Assembly: GCA_964468725.1 (NCBI GenBank)
Contig: CAYXVU010000164.1
Span: 1 to 13,674 of the forward strand
Origin: CAYXVU01 sp964468725
GTDB taxonomy: Bacteria; Acidobacteriota; Blastocatellia; UBA7656
Length of the DNA: 13,674 nt
Direction: 5' to 3'
Part shown: piece by piece, positions 1 to 6,804 of the stretch
Numbering within the stretch: the stretch's first letter is position 1
How the letters are laid out: every line of letters begins with the position of its first letter
Program-made: the position numbers and the translations under genes
The notes under the pieces: model-generated
The model's database searches: none
What the model saw: the letters and a program-made list of their open reading frames with translations, nothing else
What the model was told of the DNA's origin: nothing

Positions 1-201
1 TTCTTGAATAGCATCAGCAATTGTCAGGGCCGTTTGTAGGGGAACAGTTGGAAACGATATTCCACTTCTTCGTCCTCTCTTATTGGTTCCTCGCTTACTT
101 GGGCGTTTGGAGGTTCGTTTCTTCTTTCGGGTACTCTTTGGTTTTGTTGTTTTCGGAGGTTCTTCCTTGATCTTATCTTTATCATCAACTTGATCGCTCA
201 T
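1..201 (-). CDS. Partial hypothetical protein with Lys/Arg-rich N-terminus
   Basis: Sixty-seven codons are open from an ATG at 201-199 to the left edge of the window, so the C-terminus is missing. The start is supported by an AGGAG (complement of 209-213) seven bases upstream. Residues 1-14 are acidic and polar. Residues about 17-47 are dominated by Lys, Arg, Pro, Ser and Thr, which suggests a disordered nucleic-acid-binding tail. From about residue 49 (ISFPTVPLQTALTIADAIQE) the sequence looks like the start of a folded helical domain. I do not recognise the family. By hand count the segment is about 43% G+C, clearly below the housekeeping genes to the right, which fits accessory DNA. It lies 129 bp beyond the end of the next minus-strand gene and could share its transcript. 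Confidence 0.6.
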   Translation of the reverse strand, partial: MSDQVDDKDKIKEEPPKTTKPKSTRKKKRTSKRPSKRGTNKRGRRSGISFPTVPLQTALTIADAIQE

Positions 202-280
202 GATCACTCTCCTGTTGAATATCAAATTTGTTCAATTTCATCATCTTCCGCCTAACTATTAAATGGGCGGCGAAGACTTG

Positions 281-364
281 CCATCTGCATCTATATGGTT
301 CCATCTGCATCTGTATGCTTCCATCTGCATCTATACGGTTTTTTCCATATGCTTTTGTATGGCT
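281..364. repeat. 20-bp tandem repeat, three copies plus one degenerate copy
   Basis: Three head-to-tail 20-bp units occupy 281-300, 301-320 and 321-340. Each begins CCATCTGCATCT and ends in a variable ATATGGTT, GTATGCTT or ATACGGTT. A fourth, diverged copy (15 of 20 bases matching the second unit) lies at 345-364 after a 4-base gap. The third unit contains the stop codon (331-333) of the minus-strand gene, and the degenerate copy is inside its coding region. There are no spacers, so this is not a CRISPR array. The unit length is not a multiple of three. Confidence 0.9.
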
Positions 365-705
365 GGCAAATGGCGGATGCGCTCTTTCAGCCCGATCTTC
401 ACTGCCCGATCATAGCGAATCTCCCACCGCCGTTTCGCGCGATTCCATCTGCCGCCAGCCCGCCGGAGCTTTTCTTGCACGGAGGTTTCGTTAAGCCCTA
501 CTTTCACGCTGACGATCTCGTCAATGCGAAACGGCTTCTTTTGAGGCTGCCAAACAGTCTCTTCAATGATTAACTCAACTGTCTTATAGCGCCGCTTACG
601 CCGTTCATCATAGCGGTAACGCACACAAACTAACTGCTTGCCATATTGTGTCAGCAGCTTCTTTGTGCCGCCCTGTCCGGGTCTGAGAGATAACCCGATT
701 CGCAT
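331..705 (-). CDS. Conserved-looking basic protein of unknown function, 124 aa
   Basis: A complete ORF starts at ATG 705-703, with AAGGA (complement of 714-718) eight bases upstream and a good promoter 54 bases upstream. It is strongly basic. Residues 1-52 carry a pattern I associate with a widespread uncharacterised bacterial family: RPGQGGTKKLL, then VCVRYRYDERRKRRYKTVEL, then W52. Residues 66-110 hold a second unit with AGGRWNRAKRRWEIRYD (83-99). This resembles the short G-RW-x-x-x-x-R-W hairpin seen in some DNA-associated domains such as DUF5710 or HARP-like modules. That comparison is by eye. No catalytic motif is visible. It diverges from the integron-type recombinase, so it may belong to the same mobile unit. 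The last codons merge into the 20-bp tandem repeat, so the C-terminus may be variable. Existence of the gene is fairly sure; function is unknown. Confidence 0.75.
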   Translation of the reverse strand: MRIGLSLRPGQGGTKKLLTQYGKQLVCVRYRYDERRKRRYKTVELIIEETVWQPQKKPFRIDEIVSVKVGLNETSVQEKLRRAGGRWNRAKRRWEIRYDRAVKIGLKERIRHLPAIQKHMEKTV

Positions 706-758
706 AGCTGAATTCCTTATTGAAGCTGTTACCGTTTTAGAATCTACAAGGCGACAGG

Positions 759-787
759 AATATACGCTGGCTGTGAGAGTGAATCAA
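759..787 (-). promoter_or_regulatory. Predicted sigma70-type promoter of the 124-aa gene
   Basis: On the minus strand TTGATT (complement of 782-787) and TATATT (complement of 759-764) are separated by exactly 17 bases. The predicted start of transcription would leave a leader of about 45-50 bases before the ATG at 705. Its -35 box lies only 13 bp from the -35 box of the divergent recombinase promoter. Confidence 0.55.
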
Positions 788-800
788 GCTCCCTTTTCGG

Positions 801-830
801 TTGACATCTGGCTTTCCACGCTCTTATAAC
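801..830 (+). promoter_or_regulatory. Predicted sigma70-type promoter of the recombinase gene
   Basis: A perfect TTGACA (801-806) is followed after 18 bases by TATAAC (825-830), five of six matches to the -10 consensus. The predicted leader is about 47 bases and ends in a GGAGGG ribosome binding site just before the ATG at 884. I see no clear LexA-type operator overlapping it. Confidence 0.65.
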
Positions 831-883
831 CGTGCCATCAAGTTTTCACTGCCCATTCGCTCGGCTATACCGGAGGGTGACGC

Positions 884-1840
884 ATGGCTAAACTTCTCGA
901 TGAGGTGCGCGAGGCGATTCGCACCAAGCACTACAGCATTCGCACCGAAGAGAGCTATGTCGCTTGGATCAAAGACTTCATCCTCTTTCACCGAAAACGC
1001 CATCCCAAAGAGATGAGCGTAGCGGAGGTCAATCAATTTCTCACCCACCTCGCTGTCAAGTGCCACGTCGCCTCGTCAACACAAAACCAAGCTCTCAGCG
1101 CCTTGATCTTCCTCTACCGTGAAGTCCTCCAACAGCCACTCGGTCGGCTTGATGACATCAAGCGCGCCAAACGTCCCGAACACTTGCCCGTCGTTTTAAG
1201 TCGTAAAGAGGTGTGCGCGCTGCTCGCACAAATGAGTGGCACCCCACTGTTAATGGCACAACTTCTCTACGGCTCCGGGCTCCGTCTCATGGAGTGCCTG
1301 CGATTGCGCGTCAAAGACCTCGACTTTCATTACAACCAAATCACGGTGCGCGATGGCAAAGGGGCCAAAGACCGCGTAACCATGTTACCGCTGCGGTTGA
1401 AAGCGCCCTTGCAAGAACACCTCGTGAGCGTCAAGGCACTGCATGAGAAAGACCGGCAAGAGGGATTTGGAGCTGTCTATCTGCCCTTTGCTCTTGAAAG
1501 GAAATACCCGCATGCGAATGGCGAATGGCGGTGGCAATATGTCTTTCCGGCGGCTCGCCGTTCCGTTGATCCGCGCTCTGGCAGCATCCGCCGCCACCAC
1601 CTTGATGAACGTGTTTTACAAAAAGCCGTCAAAGATGCTTTGCAGAAAGCTCACATCGCCAAACCGGCCAGTTGCCATACCTTGCGCCATAGCTTTGCTA
1701 CGCACCGGCTCGAAGACGGCTACGACATTCGCACCATTCAAGAACTGCTCGGCCATCAAGATGTCGCCACTACTATGATCTATACCCATGTTCTCAATCA
1801 CGGCGGACAGGCTGTTCACAGCCCGATGGATCGAATCTGA
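884..1840 (+). CDS. intI: Integron-type tyrosine recombinase (IntI family)
   Basis: A 318-residue tyrosine recombinase, close to the roughly 320-340 residues usual for IntI. Residues 1-90 form the SAM-like core-binding domain; 100-318 form the catalytic domain. The catalytic set is complete: R134 (in GSGLRLME), K159 (in DGKGAKDR), H265 and R268 (in CHTLRHSFATH), H291 (in LLGHQDV) and the nucleophile Y300 (in TTMIYTHV). Residues about 187-252 contain the extra segment that separates integron integrases from XerC/XerD (HEKD, GFGAVYLP, WQYVFPA, VDPRSG, RRHHLDE). IntI enzymes integrate and excise gene cassettes by recombining attI with folded single-stranded attC sites. The start is chosen for its GGAGGG at 871-876. 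It is divergent from a gene of unknown function and followed by dxs on the other strand. No cassette array is evident, so it may be solitary or the remnant of a larger array. Confidence 0.93.
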   Translation: MAKLLDEVREAIRTKHYSIRTEESYVAWIKDFILFHRKRHPKEMSVAEVNQFLTHLAVKCHVASSTQNQALSALIFLYREVLQQPLGRLDDIKRAKRPEHLPVVLSRKEVCALLAQMSGTPLLMAQLLYGSGLRLMECLRLRVKDLDFHYNQITVRDGKGAKDRVTMLPLRLKAPLQEHLVSVKALHEKDRQEGFGAVYLPFALERKYPHANGEWRWQYVFPAARRSVDPRSGSIRRHHLDERVLQKAVKDALQKAHIAKPASCHTLRHSFATHRLEDGYDIRTIQELLGHQDVATTMIYTHVLNHGGQAVHSPMDRI

Positions 1841-2151
1841 CGGATGGCAGTTGCTCACACGAGAGGAACGAAATTTTGGCCTGTAGACACAAATGGGCTG
1901 TTGTTAGGTTAGCCCTGTGAGGAAAGCCGCTCGTCACGACGTTATCGAATGTTGATGGTTGCTGATTTGAGAGGTGTGATGAATCTCCGCTCTCATGACA
2001 AAAGACGATAATCACCCAACTCCATTGCACGGCACGTGAAAAAGGTAACGGTGAAGAGCCGGAAAAATGCGGCACAAAACCGGGTAGCTCGGTCAGGCAA
2101 TCAACCTTCGACTTTGCGTCTTTGCATCTTTGCGTCTTGGCGGTTTCGCGC
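1841..2151. other. Gene-free stretch between recombinase and dxs
   Basis: This 311-bp convergent gap holds no ORF I would defend. It has a weak stem GGGCT/AGCCC (1895-1899 with 1911-1915) whose loop contains GTTAGGT, a short GAGAG/CTCTC pair (1969-1973 with 1990-1994) and the 8-bp repeat run next to the dxs stop. None is followed by a T-tract, so I do not call a terminator. The right boundary of the accessory block probably lies in this gap. Confidence 0.5.
2112..2151. repeat. Degenerate 8-bp tandem repeat next to the dxs stop
   Basis: Units CTTTGCGT, CTTTGCAT, CTTTGCGT, CTTGGCGG and TTTCGCGC follow one another directly. Read in the dxs direction this gives CCGCCAAGACGCAAAGATGC and so on. 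Similar AAGACGCAAAGACGC runs are, from memory, scattered between genes in several bacterial phyla and give rise to spurious 'AKTQRRKDAK' ORFs. The array abuts the dxs stop codon at 2152-2154. Confidence 0.75.
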
Positions 2152-4056
2152 CTAGCGGCCATAAACCGGGTCGAAGGCCGTGCGACTGGCTGCGAACTCT
2201 TTGACGCGCGAATAGATGCCGTCGCTGTCGAGTCCGTATTTTGCCAACAATAGACTCTGCGAGCCATGCTCGATCAACTTGTCCGGAAAGCCTAAACGCA
2301 AAACCCGCACATCGCTCAGATGATGCTTCTCCAATAGCTCTAAGATCGCGCTGCCAAATCCGCCCATCAAGTAATGATCTTCGGCAGTTACCAGCAGTCC
2401 ATGCGAGCGCGCCAGCGCCAGAATCAACTCTTCATCAAGCGGTTTGACGAACCGCGCGTTGACCACCGTTGCTTTGATTCCGTCGCTCGCCAGTCGGTCG
2501 GCGGCCTTTACGCAATAGGCGACCTCTGAGCCGATGCCGAGAATCGCCACATCCGTGCCTTCGCGCAAAATCTCGGCTTTGCCGATCTCCAACGCGCGTA
2601 TCGCGTCGTCCATCGCTACGCCTAACCCGTTGCCGCGCGGATAACGCACCGAAGCCGGGCCGTCATAATAGACCGCCGTCTTGAGCATGTGGCGCAATTC
2701 GTTTTCATCTTTCGGCGCCATCAGCACGAAGTTGGTCATCGGTCGCAAATAAGCGAAATCCATCAATCCGTGATGCGTCGGCCCATCGGCTCCGGCTACG
2801 CCTGCGCGGTCGAGCGCAAAGGTCACATCCAGATCCATCAACACCACATCATGAAAAATCTGATCGTAAGCGCGTTGCAAGAAGGTCGAATAGATCGCGG
2901 CAATGGGTTTGATCCCTTCGGTCGCCATCCCCGCCGCAAAGGTGACAGCGTGCTGTTCGGCAATGGCCACATCGAAGGTGCGTTCGGGGAACTCTTTCAT
3001 CACTTTGTTGAGCCCCGTGCCGTCGGGCATCGCCGCCGTGATTGCCACGATGCGCTCGTCTTCGCGCATCAGGTCAATCGTCGCATCGGCGAAGACCGAT
3101 GTGTAAGAGGGCGCAATGGCAGGCTCCTTGATGAATTTGCCGGTGGCGATTTCGAAAGCCGAGGTGCCGTGCCACGCCGCCTTGTCGCGCTCCGCCGGAG
3201 CGTAGCCTTTGCCTTTCACCGTCAAGGCATGAATCAAGACCGGGCTCTCCTCCTGCTTGGCGGCTTCGAGAGTCTGCAAGATCGAATGAATGTCATGGCC
3301 GTTGATCGGCCCCATATACTTCAACCCCAACTCTTCCCACAACGCGCCCGGTATCAAGGCGCGCGTCACCGCATCTTTGAGCGCCTTCGCCCCCGTCAAC
3401 ATCATCTCGCCGACTGCTGGAATCGATTTCAAGACCTCTTCGACTTCGTGTTTGAATTCATTGAAGGGACGGGCTACCCGTATGCGATTCAAATACCCGG
3501 CCAACGCCCCGACGTTGGGTGCGATGGACATCTCGTTGTCATTGAGCAGAATGATGCAACGCTTCTTCAAATGGCCGACTTGATTGATGCCCTCCAACGC
3601 CATGCCCGCCGTTAGCCCTGCATCGCCGATGAAAGCGACGACGTGAAAACCTTCATCTTTCAAATCGCGCGCCGCCGCCATCCCGATGGCCGCCGAAATT
3701 GAAGTCCCCGCGTGCGCCGCGTTAAAGACATCGTAAACCGACTCTTCGCGGCGCAAAAATCCGCTAATGCCTTCGTATTGACGGATCGTCGGAAACTGAT
3801 CGCGCCGCCCGGTGATGATCTTATGTGCGTAGGCTTGATGGCCGATGTCGAAGACCAGCTTGTCGTTCGGCGTGTCGAAGGCGTAATGCAAAGCGAGAAT
3901 CAACTCTACCGGGCCGAGACTCGCGCCCGTATGACCGCCGATCTTTGACAGCGTCTCGATCATGTATTCACGGATTTCGTCTGCCAGCGGTTGTAACTGT
4001 GCCTCCGGCAGCTTGCGAAGATCGGCAGGATCGTTGATTTGCGATAACAGGTTCAT
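2152..4056 (-). CDS. dxs: 1-deoxy-D-xylulose-5-phosphate synthase
   Basis: This thiamine-diphosphate enzyme condenses pyruvate with glyceraldehyde 3-phosphate in the cytosol, the first step of the MEP isoprenoid pathway. It is 634 residues, normal for the family. Visible landmarks are H42 in GGHTGASLG, the ThDP/Mg region at 144-174 ending in NDNEMS, the glutamate E367 in AEQHAV that activates the cofactor, DRAGVAGADGPTHHG (416-430), and a transketolase C-terminal domain from about 490. The cofactor motif reads GDAGLTAG instead of the usual GDGALTAG. The open frame continues upstream to 4446, but that stretch runs through the intergenic gap and into xseA and has no Dxs similarity. I start at ATG 4056-4054, which has GGGGAG (complement of 4062-4067) five bases away and the usual N-terminus MNLLSQINDP. 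Divergent from xseA; its product feeds the same pathway as ispA at the other end of the cluster. Confidence 0.97.
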   Translation of the reverse strand: MNLLSQINDPADLRKLPEAQLQPLADEIREYMIETLSKIGGHTGASLGPVELILALHYAFDTPNDKLVFDIGHQAYAHKIITGRRDQFPTIRQYEGISGFLRREESVYDVFNAAHAGTSISAAIGMAAARDLKDEGFHVVAFIGDAGLTAGMALEGINQVGHLKKRCIILLNDNEMSIAPNVGALAGYLNRIRVARPFNEFKHEVEEVLKSIPAVGEMMLTGAKALKDAVTRALIPGALWEELGLKYMGPINGHDIHSILQTLEAAKQEESPVLIHALTVKGKGYAPAERDKAAWHGTSAFEIATGKFIKEPAIAPSYTSVFADATIDLMREDERIVAITAAMPDGTGLNKVMKEFPERTFDVAIAEQHAVTFAAGMATEGIKPIAAIYSTFLQRAYDQIFHDVVLMDLDVTFALDRAGVAGADGPTHHGLMDFAYLRPMTNFVLMAPKDENELRHMLKTAVYYDGPASVRYPRGNGLGVAMDDAIRALEIGKAEILREGTDVAILGIGSEVAYCVKAADRLASDGIKATVVNARFVKPLDEELILALARSHGLLVTAEDHYLMGGFGSAILELLEKHHLSDVRVLRLGFPDKLIEHGSQSLLLAKYGLDSDGIYSRVKEFAASRTAFDPVYGR

Positions 4057-4138
4057 TCTCTCTCCCCTTGAGATTGATCTCCGGCGCACCCCTCGCACAG
4101 CGCCTTGGCGATTGGTCAGGGCTGCTTTCGGAAATAGA

Positions 4139-4167
4139 AGAATAACTGCCTCACGAATTCCTCGCAA
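4139..4167 (-). promoter_or_regulatory. Possible promoter of dxs
   Basis: On the minus strand TTGCGA (complement of 4162-4167) and TATTCT (complement of 4139-4144) lie 17 bases apart. Each matches four of six consensus bases. It is within the 214-bp divergent gap, about 85 bases from the dxs start. This is a weak match in a region where a promoter is expected. Confidence 0.35.
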
Positions 4168-4193
4168 TAGGGATGGGCTTTCACACCGCAGCC

Positions 4194-4221
4194 TTGAAGA
4201 GTAGAATCGCTTCGTCATAAC
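4194..4221 (+). promoter_or_regulatory. Possible promoter of xseA and downstream genes
   Basis: TTGAAG (4194-4199) and CATAAC (4216-4221) are 16 bases apart, four of six matches each, about 50 bases before the xseA ATG. It is the best plus-strand candidate I see in the divergent gap. The xseA ribosome binding site itself is poor (GAGAGA). Confidence 0.3.
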
Positions 4222-4270
4222 GGATTCGCTTGCATCCGTCGCGGGGAGACCGAACCGAGCGAGAGACACG

Positions 4271-5623
4271 ATGTCACAATCATCCTTTTTCGAATTGTTG
4301 ATGCAAGACCGGCGGGCGCTCTCCGTCTCCGAGCTCACTGCCCAGATCAAGATTCGCCTCGAAGGCGAATTCATTGATGTGTGGGTCGAAGGCGAAATCT
4401 CTAACTTTCGCCCGCACAGTTCCGGCCACTGGTATTTCACTCTCAAAGACGAAGGCGCAATGCTGCGTTGCGCCAGCTTTCGTATGCAGAATCGGTTGAT
4501 TCGCTTTCGCCCGGAAGACGGCTTGAGCGTGCGCGCGCGCGGCAGAATCTCGCTCTACGAAACGCGCGGCGAGTATCAACTCTTGGTCGAATACCTCGAA
4601 CCGGTTGGCATTGGAGCCTTGCAACTGGCATTCGAACAACTTAAAGCGCAACTCGAAGCCGAAGGCCTCTTCGATGCCGAGCGCAAACGCCCGCTGCCGC
4701 TTTTACCGCACTGCGTCGGGGTAGTGACCTCGCCCACCGGCGCTGCTTTGCGCGACATCTTGCGCGTCATCGGTCGGCGCAATGAAGCCGTGAACGTGTT
4801 GATCGCTCCGGCACGCGTGCAGGGCGATGGCGCGGCGCAGGAGATCGCTCGCGCCATCGAATTGCTCAATCAACAAGCGGATGTCGAGGTGATTATCGTC
4901 GGGCGCGGCGGCGGTTCGATGGAAGATTTGTGGGCGTTCAATGAAGAAGTAGTGGCGCGCGCCAATTATCCTTCGCGTGCGCCGATCATCTCCGCAGTCG
5001 GTCATGAAACCGATTTTACGATTGCCGATTTTGTCGCCGACCGGCGGGCTTCGACGCCATCGGCGGCGGCGGAGATGGTTGCCTTTGCCCGCGACGAAGC
5101 TATCGCCATGATTCATGGCTTGCGCGAGGCGATGGGACAGGCCATGCGCTACCAGTTGCTGATGCGCCGCCATGAATTGCAGGCGCTGCACCGGCATCCC
5201 GCTTTTCATCAGCTTGCCGGGCGAATCCACAGTTTGCGCCAAGACATAGACGCAACCGCTTATGCGCTGACTGCGGCGATGACCAAACGTTTGCGCCGCG
5301 CAGACGCCGTCCAACAGGCCGCTGCGCGGCAGTTGCGCGAACTCGATTTGCGCCGCGTGTTGACGCAACGACGAGGGCAGTTTCAGGTGCTCGGCACGCA
5401 ACTGACGGCAGCCGCGCGCGCCCTCTTGCGTCGGCATAGCGAGCCGTTGGTGATTGCGGCGAGCAAACTCGATTCCTTATCGCCCTTGCGCGTATTGGGT
5501 CGCGGTTATGCTATTGCATTTGACAGTGAAGGGCGTATCATCAAACGCGCGGCTCAGGTCGGCATCGGCGAGCGCGTGCGTGTGCGCCTTGCCACAGATG
5601 AATTTACCTGCACGAAAGATTAG
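4271..5623 (+). CDS. xseA: Exodeoxyribonuclease VII large subunit
   Basis: The catalytic subunit of exonuclease VII, which degrades single-stranded DNA to oligonucleotides from both ends and works with several copies of XseB. It is 450 residues, as usual. The N-terminal OB-fold spans about 18-115 (LSVSELTAQIK, VEGEISNFRPHSSGHWYFTL). The catalytic domain follows with VTSPTGAALRDI (152-163), GRGGGSMEDLWAFNEE (211-226), SAVGHETDFTIADFVADRRA (241-260) and TPSAAAE (262-268). Next comes a long helical region rich in Arg, Gln and Ala (about 275-395), and the family's C-terminal signature SPLRVLGRGYA (404-414). The start at 4271 lacks a strong ribosome binding site, but the next ATG (residue 11) has none either and would shorten the OB-fold. 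Its partner xseB lies 6.7 kb downstream. The next gene begins 38 bp after its stop and is probably cotranscribed. Confidence 0.97.
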   Translation: MSQSSFFELLMQDRRALSVSELTAQIKIRLEGEFIDVWVEGEISNFRPHSSGHWYFTLKDEGAMLRCASFRMQNRLIRFRPEDGLSVRARGRISLYETRGEYQLLVEYLEPVGIGALQLAFEQLKAQLEAEGLFDAERKRPLPLLPHCVGVVTSPTGAALRDILRVIGRRNEAVNVLIAPARVQGDGAAQEIARAIELLNQQADVEVIIVGRGGGSMEDLWAFNEEVVARANYPSRAPIISAVGHETDFTIADFVADRRASTPSAAAEMVAFARDEAIAMIHGLREAMGQAMRYQLLMRRHELQALHRHPAFHQLAGRIHSLRQDIDATAYALTAAMTKRLRRADAVQQAAARQLRELDLRRVLTQRRGQFQVLGTQLTAAARALLRRHSEPLVIAASKLDSLSPLRVLGRGYAIAFDSEGRIIKRAAQVGIGERVRVRLATDEFTCTKD

Positions 5624-5661
5624 CCCTCGTATGGCACTTGACACACTACGGGACGGACGAC

Positions 5662-6804
5662 ATGGCCACCCCACGATTCAGGGTTCTCTATCTCAGCCTG
5701 GTGTTCATACTGGTCGGCGTCAGTGCCTGTCTGCAGCCGCCAGCGCCTGCGGGCATCGCTTTTTTCAAGTCCGACCTCTCGCCTAAAGTGCAGGCTCTCC
5801 TGTATGCCGATATCGAACGCGTGAGCCAAGGCAAAGCGCGGGCGCAGTTCTCCAGAACGCCGCGCACCCCCGAAACGCTATACGATTTCGCCTACGATAT
5901 TGAACGCGCCAACGAGTTGGCTGGTCGCCCCGATCTGGCAGCCGTCATCGGCCATGATGAGAGTCGCGGCTCGTTGCTGTCGGCTCCGATCTACAACGAA
6001 GCTCGCATCCCGCAACTAGTGCCGACCAGCACCAGCCACAAGCTCAAAGAGGTTGGACAATGGACTTTTATGCTCGCGCCGGACGATCAAACCGAAGGAG
6101 CCTTCATCAGTCAATTCGTCACCACAGAGTTGCATGCCAAGTCGGTAACCGTCTTCTATCATGCCGACGAGTATGGCATCGGGTTGCGCGATGGCATCCT
6201 GCCCAATCTGCAAGCGACCGGGACGACGATCATTGATCAACTCCCTTTCGATTGGGTGCGCGAGGCGGGCGAAGCAAAGGCCATCGCCAAGCTGAAAGAG
6301 ATCGTCAGAGCCTCGCTACGACGCGGCATCCCGGAGGTGGCCATCATCGCCGGTCGTTCGCGGGAAGCCGGTATTATTGCGCGTCTGATCTTCGCCGCTG
6401 CGCCACAAGTGCGCTTCGTTGCTGGCGATGGAGTTGAAGTCGGGACAATCTTTTTGAAAAATGCTCAGCAGGCAGCCGAGTCATTTTTTCTGGCTGCCTT
6501 CTGGCATCCCGACTTCGCCGATGAGGTTTCCCGTGCCTTCGTCGAACGATTCCGCCTTGCCATCGGGCGTACCCCCATAGCTGGCGAAGCGCTGCTCTAT
6601 GACTCGGCAATGGTGCTGGCAGAGGCGGCGCGCGAGGTAGGAAATGATCGCACGGAAATTCGCCAATATCTGAATGATCTGGGCAGTCGTCGCCCGCCCT
6701 ATCACGGCGTGACCGGCCTGATCGCATTTGGCGCGGATCGAAAGACGCGAATGGTAATGACGCAAGTGAAGCATGGCGTCAGCGTGGTGCTGACCGGCGA
6801 ATGA
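5662..6804 (+). CDS. LivK-like periplasmic-binding lipoprotein
   Basis: A type I periplasmic-binding-fold protein of the branched-chain amino acid receptor group (Peripla_BP_6/LivK-like), 380 residues from the chosen ATG. The N-terminus is a lipoprotein signal: RFR, a hydrophobic stretch VLYLSLVFILVG, then the lipobox VSAC with C23 as the likely lipidated residue. Family-like segments are VIGHDESRGSLLSAPIYNE (about 95-113), IPQLVPTSTS (116-125), VFYHADEYGIGLRDG (164-178) and YHGVTGLIAFGADRKTRM (347-364). A TTG 24 bases upstream could add eight residues but has no ribosome binding site, whereas the ATG follows GGACGG. The stop overlaps the start of the sensor kinase by ATGA, which implies coupled translation. 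No permease or ATPase gene is present in the window, so I infer a sensory rather than a transport role. The ligand cannot be read from the sequence. Confidence 0.88.
   Translation: MATPRFRVLYLSLVFILVGVSACLQPPAPAGIAFFKSDLSPKVQALLYADIERVSQGKARAQFSRTPRTPETLYDFAYDIERANELAGRPDLAAVIGHDESRGSLLSAPIYNEARIPQLVPTSTSHKLKEVGQWTFMLAPDDQTEGAFISQFVTTELHAKSVTVFYHADEYGIGLRDGILPNLQATGTTIIDQLPFDWVREAGEAKAIAKLKEIVRASLRRGIPEVAIIAGRSREAGIIARLIFAAAPQVRFVAGDGVEVGTIFLKNAQQAAESFFLAAFWHPDFADEVSRAFVERFRLAIGRTPIAGEALLYDSAMVLAEAAREVGNDRTEIRQYLNDLGSRRPPYHGVTGLIAFGADRKTRMVMTQVKHGVSVVLTGE

Noticed and set aside
281..364. CRISPR-like array
   Set aside because: The 20-bp units are contiguous with no spacers, and there are no cas genes.
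228..573. Two plus-strand frames of 88 and 92 codons at the left end
   Set aside because: They run through the tandem repeat and antisense to the 124-aa gene, have no ribosome binding site and show repeat-derived composition.
1895..1915. Possible attachment site: stem GGGCT/AGCCC with GTTAGGT in the loop
   Set aside because: The core-like heptamer lies in the loop and has no RYYYAAC partner. It sits on the 3' side of the recombinase, away from the usual attI position, and the next gene is the housekeeping dxs.
1794..2267. 157-codon minus-strand frame across the recombinase-dxs gap
   Set aside because: It overlaps the ends of both genes, and its middle (ETAKTQRCKDAKS) is the usual spurious translation of the GCAAAGAC-type repeat.
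2689..3615. 308-codon open frame on the plus strand
   Set aside because: It lies wholly antisense to dxs. It is rich in Arg, His and Gln, as expected from the complement of a G+C-rich gene, and has no family motifs.
4057..4446. Upstream extension of the dxs frame to give a 764-residue protein
   Set aside because: The extra residues run through the divergent gap and antisense through the xseA start. They have no Dxs similarity, whereas ATG 4056 has a GGGGAG site and the standard N-terminus.
4703..5437. 244-codon open frame on the minus strand
   Set aside because: It is antisense to xseA, whose motifs are unambiguous, and has shadow-like composition.
5638..5661. TTG start for the lipoprotein, and TTGACA at 5638-5643 as a promoter -35 box
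   Set aside because: The TTG has no ribosome binding site, and the ATG at 5662 gives a better lipoprotein signal. No -10 box follows the TTGACA at a proper distance.
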